Source: Chthoniobacterales bacterium
GTDB taxonomy: Bacteria; Verrucomicrobiota; Verrucomicrobiia; Chthoniobacterales; UBA10450
Assembly: GCA_035274845.1 (NCBI GenBank)
Contig: DATENU010000021.1
Location: forward strand, 62,001-126,000
Direction: 5' to 3'
Length of the DNA stretch: 64,000 nucleotides
Each line of letters begins with the position of its first letter. Position 1 is the stretch's first letter. Shown piece after piece: positions 26,365 through 35,435 of the stretch. A program made the translations under genes and the position numbers. The notes under the pieces were generated by a model. That model had not been told where the DNA came from. It was given only the letters and a program-made list of their open reading frames with translations, and searched no databases.

Positions 26365-27108
26365 ATGGGCGGCACGATTCGTCTTTTCAAATTCAGCGGC
26401 ATCCAGGTTTATCTGCATTTTTCCTGGTTCCTGGTCGCGGCCTACGAGATTCAGCGAGCGAATCCTTACAGCTCAACGATTTGGGCGGCGTACGAATACC
26501 TCGCACTTTTTCTTCTAGTGCTGCTGCACGAGTTTGGTCACGCCCTCGCCTGCCGCCAAACCGGAGGGCGGGCCGATCAGATCGTCCTTTGGCCCCTCGG
26601 CGGGATCGCTTTTGTCGATCCGCCCCGGCGCGCCGGCGCCATGCTTTGGAGCATTGCTGCGGGACCGCTGGTAAACGTGATTCTCATCCCCGTCTTTTCC
26701 GTAGCTGTCGCGATGTTAGAAGGGGCAGCCGAGGAGGCGCCCAATTTTTACCTTCTGCTCACCCAAGTTGGGCAGATCAACCTGATGTTGCTGATCTTCA
26801 ACATCCTCCCCGTCTATCCGCTCGATGGTGGCCAGATTTTGCGCGCTTTGCTTTGGTTTCCGTTGGGTGAAATTCGCAGCCTGCAGATTGCCAGCGCCCT
26901 TGGTTTGGTCGGTGCGGTCCTCCTGGCGGGCCTTGCCCTTTTGTTGCGGGTCATGGAGCCAATCTGGGTGGCAGTGATGGCGTTTTTCCTGATCAGTCGC
27001 GCCATTGCCGGCTGGCAGTATGCCAAGGCGCTCGTGCAGGAGGAGGAGGCGAATCGCGCGGCGCGTTTGGTTCCGACAATTCCGGAAACAGAGCGCCCGG
27101 GTCTCTAG
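26365..27108 (+). CDS. Site-2 protease family (M50) membrane metalloprotease
   Basis: A 247-residue multi-helix membrane protein. HEFGH (H55-H59) supplies two zinc ligands and the catalytic Glu. ILPVYPLDGG, in a later helix, supplies the aspartate ligand, and GGIAF with GPLVN are further conserved M50 turns. There is no PDZ or CBS domain, so it belongs to the short SpoIVFB/rhomboid-sized group that cleaves membrane-bound regulators. The ATG at 26365 gives the natural N terminus. No obvious substrate is adjacent, although an anti-sigma gene lies about 3.3 kb away. Confidence 0.9.
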   Translation: MGGTIRLFKFSGIQVYLHFSWFLVAAYEIQRANPYSSTIWAAYEYLALFLLVLLHEFGHALACRQTGGRADQIVLWPLGGIAFVDPPRRAGAMLWSIAAGPLVNVILIPVFSVAVAMLEGAAEEAPNFYLLLTQVGQINLMLLIFNILPVYPLDGGQILRALLWFPLGEIRSLQIASALGLVGAVLLAGLALLLRVMEPIWVAVMAFFLISRAIAGWQYAKALVQEEEANRAARLVPTIPETERPGL

Positions 27109-27151
27109 AGTAAATCCAAACGGCTCGCCGCGGCGAGCCGCCTCCAAAAAA

Positions 27152-29797
27152 CTACTTTTTTTCAAGCGTGTAGGTCAGCCAGGTCGACATCTCGGCCGTC
27201 ACCCGCGATTTCATGTCCGCACGGAAACCCACTTCGTCGCTCGCCTTCGCGACATCCCTCGCCGCGCTCGCCGGCAAATCGGATTTCGCGTAGCGCTCCA
27301 ATTCCGCGATCCGCGCCGGATCGGAAAACAACGTGAACAATCCCGGCGCATAACTGTTCGCGGTGAGCGCGTCGGTCTTGGCCAGCAATTGTTTCATGTG
27401 CCCTTTCGCGAAAGTCCAGGCGACTTCGGGATGTTCGCTTTCCCGGGCCACTCGGGAGACGAGGTAAGTCGCGCGACTCGTGGGCAATTCATCGCCGAGC
27501 GAGATTTCGAGGGTCCGCGCGGCGAGCTTGGGGTCGATCGTCGCGGAGAGGGCATTGTAGTAGGTAGCCTTCTCCTCGATGCTGGTGGTCTTCAGTCCGA
27601 GCTCGTGCAGCATTTTCCAGGTCGCTTCATCGGCGTAGCGCCCTACCACCGCCAATACGGCCGGCCGCAGATCCGGCGCGAGCGTTTTCGAGTCGGCGAG
27701 ATATTTTTCGAAACGTTCCCGGCAGCCGGCCACGATCTCCTTGTCGTCGAGTTCGCCGAGCGCCTTGATGAGGCTCGCCCTCAGCAACGCGATTTTTACC
27801 GGCTCGCCCTTCTTCGGTTCCCAACCCACTTCAGCGAAACTGGGCTGCAAAATTGACCGGGCGTACTTCTGGAACTTCGCCCGGTTTGGGTCGGTGGCGA
27901 GCAGGCGATTGATGAAATCGAACACGAGCATGATCTGCTCGCGCTCGGCCAATTCCGTTTTGGTCGGGAGCTTTTCGACGAGCCCGAGATAGAGCGACAG
28001 CGGGGCCCGGTTGGCCTGGACCATCGCCCAGGCGTCCGTCAGCAGATTGACCCGATCAGGCACGCTGAGCTTCGGCAAGTCCGCAAGGAGCAGCGTCCAG
28101 GACGCCTCATCGTATTGGACCCGGTAGTTACCCGCTCCTTCGACGTTCAACTTGATCGCGCGATCCCCGGACGTTCCCGGCAACTCCATCTGCTTCGAGG
28201 TCATGAGGACGCTGGGCGCCGGAGGTTCGCCGGGAACCGCGTAGGTAAGGGGAATCTTCCATTCCAGGGGCGGCGCCTTCTCAAAGTGCACCGTGAATCG
28301 CTCCTGGGTCAGGGTAATCTTGCCAGCCGCATCTCGCGCGACTTTCACCACGGGGAGGCCGGGCTGTTCCGTCCAGGCGGCGGCAATTTCCGCCACCGGT
28401 TTGCCGGATGCTTCGCCGAGCGCGTTCCACAAATCAGTCGTGGTTGTGTTTGAGAACTTGTGAGCGGCCATGTAACGCCGGATGCCGTCCCGGAAAACAT
28501 CTTCCCCGAGAAAACTCTCCAGCATCCGGATGAACGACATTCCTTTGCGGTAAGTGATGTCGTCGAATGCGCTGTTCGCTTCCGCCTCGGTTTTGATCGG
28601 CTGCTGAATCGGGTGGGTGGTCGAGCGAGCGTCGCCTTCCATGGCCGCTTCCTTGCCGATACCATGCCGGCGCAGTGGATCGCGCGGCGTGTTCCTGGCG
28701 AGCCAGACTTCCCAATCCGGATTGAACTTGGCTGTGACCTTCGTCCCCATCCAGGAAGCGAACCCTTCGTTAAGCCAGAGATTGTCCCACCACGCCATCG
28801 TGACGAGGTCGCCGAACCACATGTGGGCCGTTTCGTGCGCGACCACTTCGTAGATCGCCTGCCGGGTGTGGGCCGACGAACGCTCGGGGTCGAACAGGAG
28901 AGCGGATTCGTAATAGGTGATGCCGCCCCAGTTTTCCATGGCGCCGCCAAACCCGCCGGGAACGGCGATGTGATCGAGCTTCGGCAATGGATAGGGAATG
29001 CCGAAGTAATCGTTGAAATAATCGAGGATTTGCTGCGAACTCTCCAGCGCGTAACGGCCCATCTCCGCCTTTCCTTTCGTGGCGACAACGCCGTGAGTGA
29101 CTTCCCCTTTCTTATTCTGGATGGCGTCGAGCTCGCCCGCGCAAAAGACGTTGAGGTAACTCGCCATGGGCGGGGTGATGCCGAAACGCAATTCCTTTCC
29201 GCCGGCCACCTTGGTTTCTTTCTCCACCGGCATGTTCGAGACCGCGACGAAGTTTTCGGGAACGACAGCGGTTAACTGGAATCGCGCCCGGAAGCTCGGT
29301 TCGTCCCAGCAGGGGAACATGCGGCGGGCATCGGTCGCTTCGAACTGTGTCCCGAGCATGACCTTCTTCGCGCCCGTGCCGTGTTCCTGGTAAGGCGCGT
29401 CGTAAAGGCCGACGCCGCGCTGGTTGATTATCCCGGTGAACTCCAGCTCGAGCTGGTGGTTCCCGGCGGTCAGCTCCGCCGTCAGGGTAAGCGTCTCTTC
29501 TTTGTCATCCAGTTTGATCGCGGAAACGGGAAGCGCCTTTCCGTCGATCGCGGCCTTGGTGATCTTGATCTCGGCGGAATTGAGCACGATTTGCTTCACT
29601 GCTTCGCGAGCGTTGAGCTTTATCGTCTCCGATCCGGTGAAGGCGCGCTTCGCCATGTTCGGCATGATCCGGATGGCGTACTCTTCGGGCACGACATTTT
29701 TCGGTAGTTTTCCCGGCGTGCTGGCGAAATCGAAAGGTTTTTCGGCGGTCAAGGTAGTGGCAGTCATGAGCAAGAGTGCGAACAGGGAATTGCGCAT
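27152..29797 (-). CDS. Exported M1-family zinc aminopeptidase
   Basis: An 881-residue peptidase with a signal peptide (MRNSLFALLLMTATTLTA). The substrate-binding GAMEN motif is at 285-289, and the zinc site HETAHMWFGD starts at H321 and continues to LNEGFA, which provides the third ligand. A C-terminal ERAP1-like helical domain fills residues 540-860. M1 enzymes remove N-terminal residues from peptides; with a signal peptide this one probably acts in the periplasm or outside the cell. It lies in a run of minus-strand genes but with a repeat-containing gap upstream, so it may have its own promoter. Confidence 0.93.
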   Translation of the reverse strand: MRNSLFALLLMTATTLTAEKPFDFASTPGKLPKNVVPEEYAIRIMPNMAKRAFTGSETIKLNAREAVKQIVLNSAEIKITKAAIDGKALPVSAIKLDDKEETLTLTAELTAGNHQLELEFTGIINQRGVGLYDAPYQEHGTGAKKVMLGTQFEATDARRMFPCWDEPSFRARFQLTAVVPENFVAVSNMPVEKETKVAGGKELRFGITPPMASYLNVFCAGELDAIQNKKGEVTHGVVATKGKAEMGRYALESSQQILDYFNDYFGIPYPLPKLDHIAVPGGFGGAMENWGGITYYESALLFDPERSSAHTRQAIYEVVAHETAHMWFGDLVTMAWWDNLWLNEGFASWMGTKVTAKFNPDWEVWLARNTPRDPLRRHGIGKEAAMEGDARSTTHPIQQPIKTEAEANSAFDDITYRKGMSFIRMLESFLGEDVFRDGIRRYMAAHKFSNTTTTDLWNALGEASGKPVAEIAAAWTEQPGLPVVKVARDAAGKITLTQERFTVHFEKAPPLEWKIPLTYAVPGEPPAPSVLMTSKQMELPGTSGDRAIKLNVEGAGNYRVQYDEASWTLLLADLPKLSVPDRVNLLTDAWAMVQANRAPLSLYLGLVEKLPTKTELAEREQIMLVFDFINRLLATDPNRAKFQKYARSILQPSFAEVGWEPKKGEPVKIALLRASLIKALGELDDKEIVAGCRERFEKYLADSKTLAPDLRPAVLAVVGRYADEATWKMLHELGLKTTSIEEKATYYNALSATIDPKLAARTLEISLGDELPTSRATYLVSRVARESEHPEVAWTFAKGHMKQLLAKTDALTANSYAPGLFTLFSDPARIAELERYAKSDLPASAARDVAKASDEVGFRADMKSRVTAEMSTWLTYTLEKK

Positions 29798-29832
29798 CCG
29801 TTATTAAACAGCGCGTTGCTGCTGAAACAAGG

Positions 29833-29915
29833 TGTAGCGGCGGCGCTCTGTCGCCGCAAACACGCGTCGCCAAGAATATGCTGCGTTTGTACGGCGACAG
29901 AGCGCCGTCGCTACA
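29833..29915. repeat. Paired inverted repeat, family A copy 1
   Basis: Two 24-bp arms with one mismatch (29833-29856 and 29892-29915), beginning TGTAGCGGCGG and ending CGTCGCTACA, separated by 35 bases. The layout of two inverted arms around a short core is REPIN-like. It lies between the aminopeptidase and the small secreted protein gene. Confidence 0.75.
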
Positions 29916-29925
29916 GAAGAGCGCG

Positions 29926-30372
29926 CTACTGCACCACCAGGAGCAGCAATAACTGTCCGTCGCCCACTTGCGGGCCCTTGACGATGATCGGACGCCCCTT
30001 GCTCAACTTCGCTTCCCATTCCAACAGAAGATTCTTCTCCTGAAACAACTTCAGGTTCACGCGGTAACCTGATTTGACGTTCCCCTCCTTGGAATCGATG
30101 TGGAGCGAGAAATATTTACTCTGCGCCAGCCAATCCTCGGAACCGGTGACCAGGACTGCGCGGGATTGGCCGATGACCTTATATTGATTGTAACCGAACC
30201 AATCCTTGAGCGTTTCCTCGAGGTAAACCAGGTCGGGTGAAACCGGGTCCGGTTTCGCCGCATTGGTTGCAATCACGAGGCCGCTCCAGACGGTCTCGGA
30301 TGCGCGTGCTTCCACGCCGCCAAAAATCAGCGCCAGCCCAAGGCCAAGCAGCAGAAAGCAGCGTCGCGGCAT
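29926..30372 (-). CDS. Secreted hypothetical protein
   Basis: A 148-residue protein with a clear signal peptide (LLLGLGLALIFGG, cleavage probably after ARA). The mature part is mixed alpha/beta with LKDWFGYNQYKVIGQS and a hydrophobic C terminus LLLLLVVQ. The family is unknown. It sits nine bases after the anti-sigma gene on the same strand, so it is likely part of the sigma operon and may be a target or modulator of it. Confidence 0.7.
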   Translation of the reverse strand: MPRRCFLLLGLGLALIFGGVEARASETVWSGLVIATNAAKPDPVSPDLVYLEETLKDWFGYNQYKVIGQSRAVLVTGSEDWLAQSKYFSLHIDSKEGNVKSGYRVNLKLFQEKNLLLEWEAKLSKGRPIIVKGPQVGDGQLLLLLVVQ

Positions 30373-30381
30373 GACAGGAAC

Positions 30382-30903
30382 CTATTTTGCGGCGTACTCC
30401 GATGGGAGTGACTGCAACCCTTCCACCCAAACGATCGTCACTTTATCTTCCTTGGATTCGAACATCGTAATGGTCGCGTTTGGACTGACCACGGGATCTA
30501 CCCGCGCATTCAGAATCTGGGAGAGATATTGGGACTGATCGGCCGACGGCTGTTCCCGCATGACGAAAAAGGTGCAGACGAAAAAGATCGCGAGAGCCGT
30601 GGCCCCCACCCAGAGCAGCCGGCCGATTGGCCACCAGGCCGGGCTGCCGGCATCGCTTTCAGCAGGGTTGTCGACATGCGTCTCGGCGGCGATCCGCTCG
30701 CGCAATTGATGGCTGAAAAACTCCTCGTTCCCCATGGCCGGAGCAGGGAGGTGCTCTTTCAAAAACGTTCCAAGTTTCAGGGCGTCGCGCTTCTCGGCTT
30801 CGGCCACCGCCCGATCGGGCAGCGAGGCTTCAAACTCCGCCAGCTCATCGCCGGCGAGCTCGCCGTCAATCCACGCGGTCCATTTTTCTTCAAACGTTTT
30901 CAT
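30382..30903 (-). CDS. Membrane anti-sigma factor-like protein
   Basis: A 173-residue protein. The N-terminal helical domain opens KWTAWIDGELAGDELAEFEA, the typical start of an anti-sigma domain, but without the zinc-binding H-x3-C-x2-C motif. One membrane helix follows (LLWVGATALAIFFVCTFFV, about 95-113) and then a periplasmic tail. It overlaps the ECF sigma gene by 14 bases. The pairing implies that it holds the sigma factor at the membrane until a signal releases it (inference from gene order and topology). Confidence 0.75.
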   Translation of the reverse strand: MKTFEEKWTAWIDGELAGDELAEFEASLPDRAVAEAEKRDALKLGTFLKEHLPAPAMGNEEFFSHQLRERIAAETHVDNPAESDAGSPAWWPIGRLLWVGATALAIFFVCTFFVMREQPSADQSQYLSQILNARVDPVVSPNATITMFESKEDKVTIVWVEGLQSLPSEYAAK

Positions 30904-31501
30904 AGAGGTCCCTCAGGAGGTTTTGCAGTTTTTTTCTGGCGTAGAAAAGCCGGGACATCACCGTGCCAATCGAGCAGCCCAGTGCTTCCGCAATTTCGTG
31001 GTATTGCATGTCTTCGGTTTCCTTCATCAAAATCACCGCGCGATGTTCGGGCGAAAGCTGCTCGATGGCAGCGTCGATCCGCGCCCGGATCTCCTGTCGT
31101 TCCATCCGCTTATGCGGCAGCGCGTCCGCCTTCGGCACCGTCCGCGAGGCCGGATCGATTTCCTTTAACTGCACCGCGTCGTCAAACTCCGTCCCACTGC
31201 CTTTGACCTGCTTTTTGCGCAGCCAATCGATCGTCACATTGGTCACGATCCGGTACATCCAGGTATAAAAAGAGGACTGGCCGCGGAAACGTGCGATCGA
31301 TTTCCACGCCTTCAGGAAGCTGTCCTGGGCGAGGTCCCAGGCGTCCTGCTCGTTATGTACCATGTTGTAAATCATGCCAAAAACCCGTGTCCGGTAACGG
31401 CTTACCAGTTGGTCGAATGCTTCGGTGTCCCCGGCCTGGCACTGTTTGACCAGATCGAGTTCCGAGACATCGGCCTGAGCCGGAGTCGCTTCCGTATGCA
31501 T
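30890..31501 (-). CDS. ECF-type RNA polymerase sigma factor
   Basis: A 203-residue group 4 sigma factor. Region 2 contains FGMIYNMVHNEQDAWDLAQDSFLKAW and the promoter-melting SSFYTWMYRIVTNVTID. Region 4 contains LSPEHRAVILMKETEDMQYHEIAEALGCSIGTVMSRLFYARKKL (key residues in the helix-turn-helix about 150-190). No region 3 is present. It is co-transcribed with the membrane anti-sigma gene downstream, a normal ECF regulatory unit. Confidence 0.93.
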   Translation of the reverse strand: MHTEATPAQADVSELDLVKQCQAGDTEAFDQLVSRYRTRVFGMIYNMVHNEQDAWDLAQDSFLKAWKSIARFRGQSSFYTWMYRIVTNVTIDWLRKKQVKGSGTEFDDAVQLKEIDPASRTVPKADALPHKRMERQEIRARIDAAIEQLSPEHRAVILMKETEDMQYHEIAEALGCSIGTVMSRLFYARKKLQNLLRDLYENV

Positions 31502-31529
31502 GATTGGACGGAACCAGGCCCTATTTCAT

Positions 31530-32210
31530 TCAACCCCGATAGCCTTCGGAGCCGAAGCGCCGGAGCCATTCCCCGCGGTACTGGCCCATGAGGGTAATGA
31601 TTCCATCACGGACCTCGAAGAGGCGCTGCTGGAGAACGCCGTGCTGGCGCGGGGTGATAAGTTGCTCGGCCAGAAGCTGCGCCCCCGCTTCCATCGACAC
31701 GGTGATCGCCTTCAGGGCCCGCTTGAGATAGGCGATGGTCATCCCAATTTCGTCCACGTCGTCGTCGCTCAGGGCGGCCGCCAGTTTGGCGCTGGCCAGC
31801 GCGGAATGGGTCGCCAGCTTGACCGCCGCCGGGGCGTTTTGCAAAGAGGGATGCTCGTCAAAGAGCTGGTCGATCCAGACCGTCAGCGCGAACGCGGCTC
31901 GGTAGAGCGTGTGGTCCTCAAACCCGTCGATAAAGCTCGAGCTCTCTTCCGTGCCCTCGGCGTCGGCTCCGATGGCCCGATTTTCTTCGGCGATCATGGC
32001 GTCCACTTCGTCGCTCCACGATTCGCCCTCATCATTCAACAACTGGGTCCAACCCATTTCGCGGGCGATGATTTGATCGCGCTGCGGATGGTCGAGGTAC
32101 TTCTCGAGCAGCTCCATGTATTTCTCCGTCTTATGGTCCTGCTGCTGGAGAAAACGCTCCCACTCGTATTCATCCCAGACCCGATCCGGCTCTGGCTCGT
32201 ACCCCGACAT
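31530..32210 (-). CDS. Hypothetical acidic protein
   Basis: A 226-residue, acidic, largely helical protein with no signal peptide or membrane helix. Its first half is rich in Glu/Asp (EYEWERFLQQQDHKTEKYMELLEKYL) and the second half has Ala-rich helices. The family is not recognised. It lies 28 bases upstream of the sigma gene on the same strand, so it may be the first gene of that operon. Confidence 0.65.
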   Translation of the reverse strand: MSGYEPEPDRVWDEYEWERFLQQQDHKTEKYMELLEKYLDHPQRDQIIAREMGWTQLLNDEGESWSDEVDAMIAEENRAIGADAEGTEESSSFIDGFEDHTLYRAAFALTVWIDQLFDEHPSLQNAPAAVKLATHSALASAKLAAALSDDDVDEIGMTIAYLKRALKAITVSMEAGAQLLAEQLITPRQHGVLQQRLFEVRDGIITLMGQYRGEWLRRFGSEGYRG

Positions 32211-32269
32211 ATCTGTGTTCTAGGCCCGTTTCTCCGCCCGCGCAAAAATTTTCAGCGGCGACATTCCTC

Positions 32270-32341
32270 TGTAGCGGCGGTCTCAGACCGTCGTCGTTGG
32301 GCGAGAGGTAGATCGCTCGGCGGTCTGAGACCGCCGCTACA
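32270..32341. repeat. Paired inverted repeat, family A copy 2
   Basis: Perfect 21-bp arms (32270-32290 and 32321-32341), TGTAGCGGCGGTCTCAGACCG and its complement, around a 30-base core. It lies in the gap upstream of the acidic protein gene. A partial family B word, TTCAAGGAGCGG, lies at 32374-32385. Confidence 0.85.
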
Positions 32342-32407
32342 GTGCTGGAGGGCGGAGCTTTGCGACGCCGCGTTTCAAGGAGCGGTGTGGATTGCGAAGG
32401 CGTCACT

Positions 32408-34459
32408 TTACGCGGCCGTCGCGGAGCTTCGCCCCGCGCGCCACACCATCGCCAGCGCGTAAAACGCGATCACGAGCCAAAGCAACGCGTGATAACCGAA
32501 AAGCATGCTCAGGTACTCCAGCATTCCTCCGGCCATGATCCCGAGGAGATTTGAGGCGAAGGCGATATCGGCCGTTTCGGTGTCCCGAAATGAATTGGAG
32601 AAAATCACGTTTGCCAGGAAGACTGGAGCGAACGCCAGGATGCTCGCCACCGCATAGCGCGCGAAGACATTCGCGAACAGCAACGTCTCCGGCCGAACCA
32701 ACAGGTTCAGCGCCAGCATTCCAAACAGGAGCAGGTAAAAGATCCAGACCCGCCGGATGCGAAACAGGGTGTTGACGCGGACCGCGATCAGGACGCTCGC
32801 CAGGATGGCGAAGAAAACGAGCGAGTTCACGATCCAGGTGCTGCCGAACAGGAGCGCGAAAGTGATCAGCGCCTTCACTTCCAGGAGCGCGAAGGCCGCG
32901 CCGAGAAAAAACATGTGCCAATCGAATCGCTGCAGCGCGCTTCGGGGCGCGATCAGCCAAACGCCGGCCAGCGATATTCCCGCCACCAACGCCAGCCCGC
33001 GAAGGTAGAGCGCCGGAAACGAAGGCCGCGGCAGATAGACGAACGGCCAGTCGTCGGTCGCCGCTGGGATGGCGCTGGTGCCCATGGTTCCTTCGCCGGT
33101 GACGCGCAAACGCGTTGCTCCGGCCGTCGCTTCCTCACGATACGGCTTTGCGTTCGCCGCCGGTGAGCTCGCCAGGCGCGGCCCGTTGATGATCACCGCG
33201 CCGCGGCCTTGTCCGCCGTAGGTGGAAACAAAGGAATCCCGGCCAAACGTGCGGCTTACCATTCCGGCCAGTTTCTCGATCAACCACGGCTCGCGGTAAT
33301 AATTATAGAGGACCAGGACGCCATCCGGCGCTAGGGCCGCTCTCGCGGTATCGAGCGAATCCTGGGTGAAGAGGAAACTTTCCAGGCGCAAATTCGCGAT
33401 GCTCGACGTGAGGGTGAGCGAATCGGGCAACGCGAAGATAATGAGATCGTATTTCTCGGTCGTGTTCCGGAGGAAAACGCGGCCGTCGTTGTTGACCAGT
33501 TTCACCCGCGGATCGGAATAGGGCCGATCCGGATGCAATTCCGCGCCGAGCTTTGCAATAACCGGATCGATTTCGACGGCGGTAATTTGTTGCACGTCGT
33601 GGGCGAGCGCCGTTGCCGTGTCGGACCCGGTGCCGGCGCCGAGGATGAGCGCGCGCTTAAACTTCGCGTCCGGAAATAATTCGTAGACCCGGCGGTAGAA
33701 CGGCTCCTTCGATTGCCACGGGATCATGCTCTGGTGGCCGATGCTGTTTACGTCCAGCTCGTAGCCGCTCGGCTGCGCCGGGGTGAGCGTGATTTTGTAA
33801 TAGGGCGACCAGTAGGTGTTGCGCTGGAGAAAAAGCGCGATCGCCGCCGCGGCGACGACCAGCAGAGCCGTGAGGGGAAAGTTGCGACGCTGGCCTAACA
33901 ACAAGACCAGCAGACCGAGCGCGCCAAACCAGATCACCGGCGGCAACGAGAAAAATCCGATGAGAAAAAACGCGGCCGTTCCAGCGAGGCTTCCGAGAAT
34001 ATCGAATGTGTAAGCCGTGAGCGGCTCCGTTTTCGTGAAGAGCAAACCAAGCGAGCGGGCGAGGGGAATGAACGCCGCCGCGACGAAGACAAAAATCAGC
34101 GGCAGCAGAACGAAACTTTCCGCGCGCGCGACGCCGGTCGTGCCCGAGCCGAAATAGAGAACGTCGGTGCTGGAGATATTGAGCTCGAACCGATTGAGCG
34201 CGACGACCACTGCGAGCGCCAGGACGAGGAGCGGGAACGGCGGAAACCGAAAGTTCGCTCTTCGTGCCGCCAAAATCCCCAGCCCCATCCCTAGAAACGA
34301 CGCCAGGAGAATGAAGTTCGTGAAATAGCTGAGGTAGCGGACGTAAGCCGGGATCCAGCGAATGCAGAGCAGCTCGAAGAAGAGCAGGGTAAACGACACC
34401 AGAAAAATCCGTGTTCGCACCCCTGTGATCCACAATTGCCGCTCGTTCGCCTCCATCAT
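32408..34459 (-). CDS. Membrane-embedded spermidine synthase-like protein
   Basis: A 683-residue fusion: about six membrane helices (1-230), a soluble Rossmann methyltransferase/spermidine-synthase domain (about 235-430) with RALILGAGTGSDTAT, AVEIDPVIAK and VNNDGRVFLR, then about seven more helices (475-675). The soluble part resembles SpeE-type aminopropyltransferases, but the partly altered active site and membrane location leave the substrate open. Similar large membrane proteins are usually annotated as spermidine synthase-like without proven activity. Confidence 0.75.
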   Translation of the reverse strand: MMEANERQLWITGVRTRIFLVSFTLLFFELLCIRWIPAYVRYLSYFTNFILLASFLGMGLGILAARRANFRFPPFPLLVLALAVVVALNRFELNISSTDVLYFGSGTTGVARAESFVLLPLIFVFVAAAFIPLARSLGLLFTKTEPLTAYTFDILGSLAGTAAFFLIGFFSLPPVIWFGALGLLVLLLGQRRNFPLTALLVVAAAAIALFLQRNTYWSPYYKITLTPAQPSGYELDVNSIGHQSMIPWQSKEPFYRRVYELFPDAKFKRALILGAGTGSDTATALAHDVQQITAVEIDPVIAKLGAELHPDRPYSDPRVKLVNNDGRVFLRNTTEKYDLIIFALPDSLTLTSSIANLRLESFLFTQDSLDTARAALAPDGVLVLYNYYREPWLIEKLAGMVSRTFGRDSFVSTYGGQGRGAVIINGPRLASSPAANAKPYREEATAGATRLRVTGEGTMGTSAIPAATDDWPFVYLPRPSFPALYLRGLALVAGISLAGVWLIAPRSALQRFDWHMFFLGAAFALLEVKALITFALLFGSTWIVNSLVFFAILASVLIAVRVNTLFRIRRVWIFYLLLFGMLALNLLVRPETLLFANVFARYAVASILAFAPVFLANVIFSNSFRDTETADIAFASNLLGIMAGGMLEYLSMLFGYHALLWLVIAFYALAMVWRAGRSSATAA

Positions 34460-34860
34460 TTGCCGTTAAAGCCGGCAACCCTTTCGTGACGCTCGCCGCT
34501 TGTAAAGGTATTCCGCGTCAAACGTCGCCACGCTTCAAGGAGCGGCGGTTTGAAACCGCCGACCAGCGCCACGGCGATTTCAAATCGCCGCTCCTTGAAG
34601 CTTCAAAGCGATCCGGCGCCGCGCCATCCAATCCACCCCTTCTGTCGTCCCTGCGGGACTCGATCCTTGAGGATCGGGAAATCCCCAGCGCTAAAGCGCT
34701 GGGCTATTTTCGGGGGCCGGCGCGCCGCGCCGTCCGACCAAGGAGGGGCGCTTTCCAAACCGCCGCCCTCTTCTGCAGCCGTCGCCCTGCCTCGCCACGC
34801 CAGGGACGAAAGAAGCGATGGCTGCTTGTTGCTGATCCGCATGTTTGATAGGGAGAAGGA
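34460..34860. repeat. Repeat-dense intergenic region
   Basis: This 400-base gap contains no convincing gene. A family B inverted pair is listed separately. A hairpin CCCAGCGC-taaa-GCGCTGGG (34684-34703), followed by ctatttt, looks like a terminator. A single family C arm, ACCAAGGAGGGGCGCTTTCC and onward, lies at 34737-34764. Confidence 0.6.
34532..34601. repeat. Paired inverted repeat, family B
   Basis: Two 30-bp arms with two mismatches (34532-34561 and 34572-34601), starting GCTTCAAGGAGCGGCG and ending CGCCGCTCCTTGAAGC, around a 10-base core. A transcript would form a long hairpin. Confidence 0.8.
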
Positions 34861-35157
34861 ATGGTCCTTATTCGTTCCCTCTTTCTGACGTTGATCGCCC
34901 TCGTCGCCGCCGAGAGCGGATTTGGCGCGACACCGGAGAAAGTCAGGATCGTCGTCGTCCCATCCCCGCTCGATGAATTGCTTGTTCCTGCCGGCAATGT
35001 TGAACTCACCTATTCGGATGGGCGCAGAGAACTTCTGACCACGGATGGCCATTGCCTTGACGCCCGACTGTCTGCGCGAGGTGTTATTGGTTGGATCCAC
35101 ATGGAAAATTTCAGCCTTGATCCCGATACGAAGCGTCGAAACGGGAACATCTGCTAA
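34861..35157 (+). CDS. Secreted hypothetical protein, 5' fragment (frameshift likely)
   Basis: A 98-residue frame with a good start (GGAGAAGGA just before ATG) and a signal peptide (LFLTLIALVAAESGFGA). The mature part reads well through WIHMENFSLDPDTK and then breaks off near 35130. The next frame continues with plausible sequence (KREHLLKIRLPDGT), so this and the frame ending at 35402 are probably one gene of about 180 residues with a single-base indel. The function is unknown. Confidence 0.55.
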   Translation: MVLIRSLFLTLIALVAAESGFGATPEKVRIVVVPSPLDELLVPAGNVELTYSDGRRELLTTDGHCLDARLSARGVIGWIHMENFSLDPDTKRRNGNIC

Positions 35158-35165
35158 AAATCCGA

Positions 35166-35402
35166 TTGCCCGATGGGACGATGAGAGAGTTCTGGCCGCA
35201 TTTTGAAACCCGTTTCATCGGAAAATGGCTCTTTGCCGAAAATGATTCGGCCGTCATCATTCGATCCATGGGCCATCACGGACCTTTTTCGTTCGTGAAG
35301 TACGAGATCAAAAGCGGTCGCGTGTTGGGAGAGGTTCACGGCTATACGCCGTACGACAAGCTGCCGGATTGGGCCAAACAACTGGCCGATCCCAAAGAAT
35401 AA
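35166..35402 (+). CDS. Hypothetical protein, 3' fragment (frameshift likely)
   Basis: A 78-residue frame, continuous upstream to about 35130 without a stop. It reads RLPDGTMREFWPHFETRF, then KWLFAENDSAVIIRSMG and a C terminus DWAKQLADPKE. The TTG at 35166 and an ATG at 35181 are possible formal starts, but it is better understood as the second half of the gene starting at 34861. Confidence 0.5.
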   Translation: MPDGTMREFWPHFETRFIGKWLFAENDSAVIIRSMGHHGPFSFVKYEIKSGRVLGEVHGYTPYDKLPDWAKQLADPKE

Positions 35403-35435
35403 CGGAACGGACCGCCGCGCCGAACACCGTGCACG

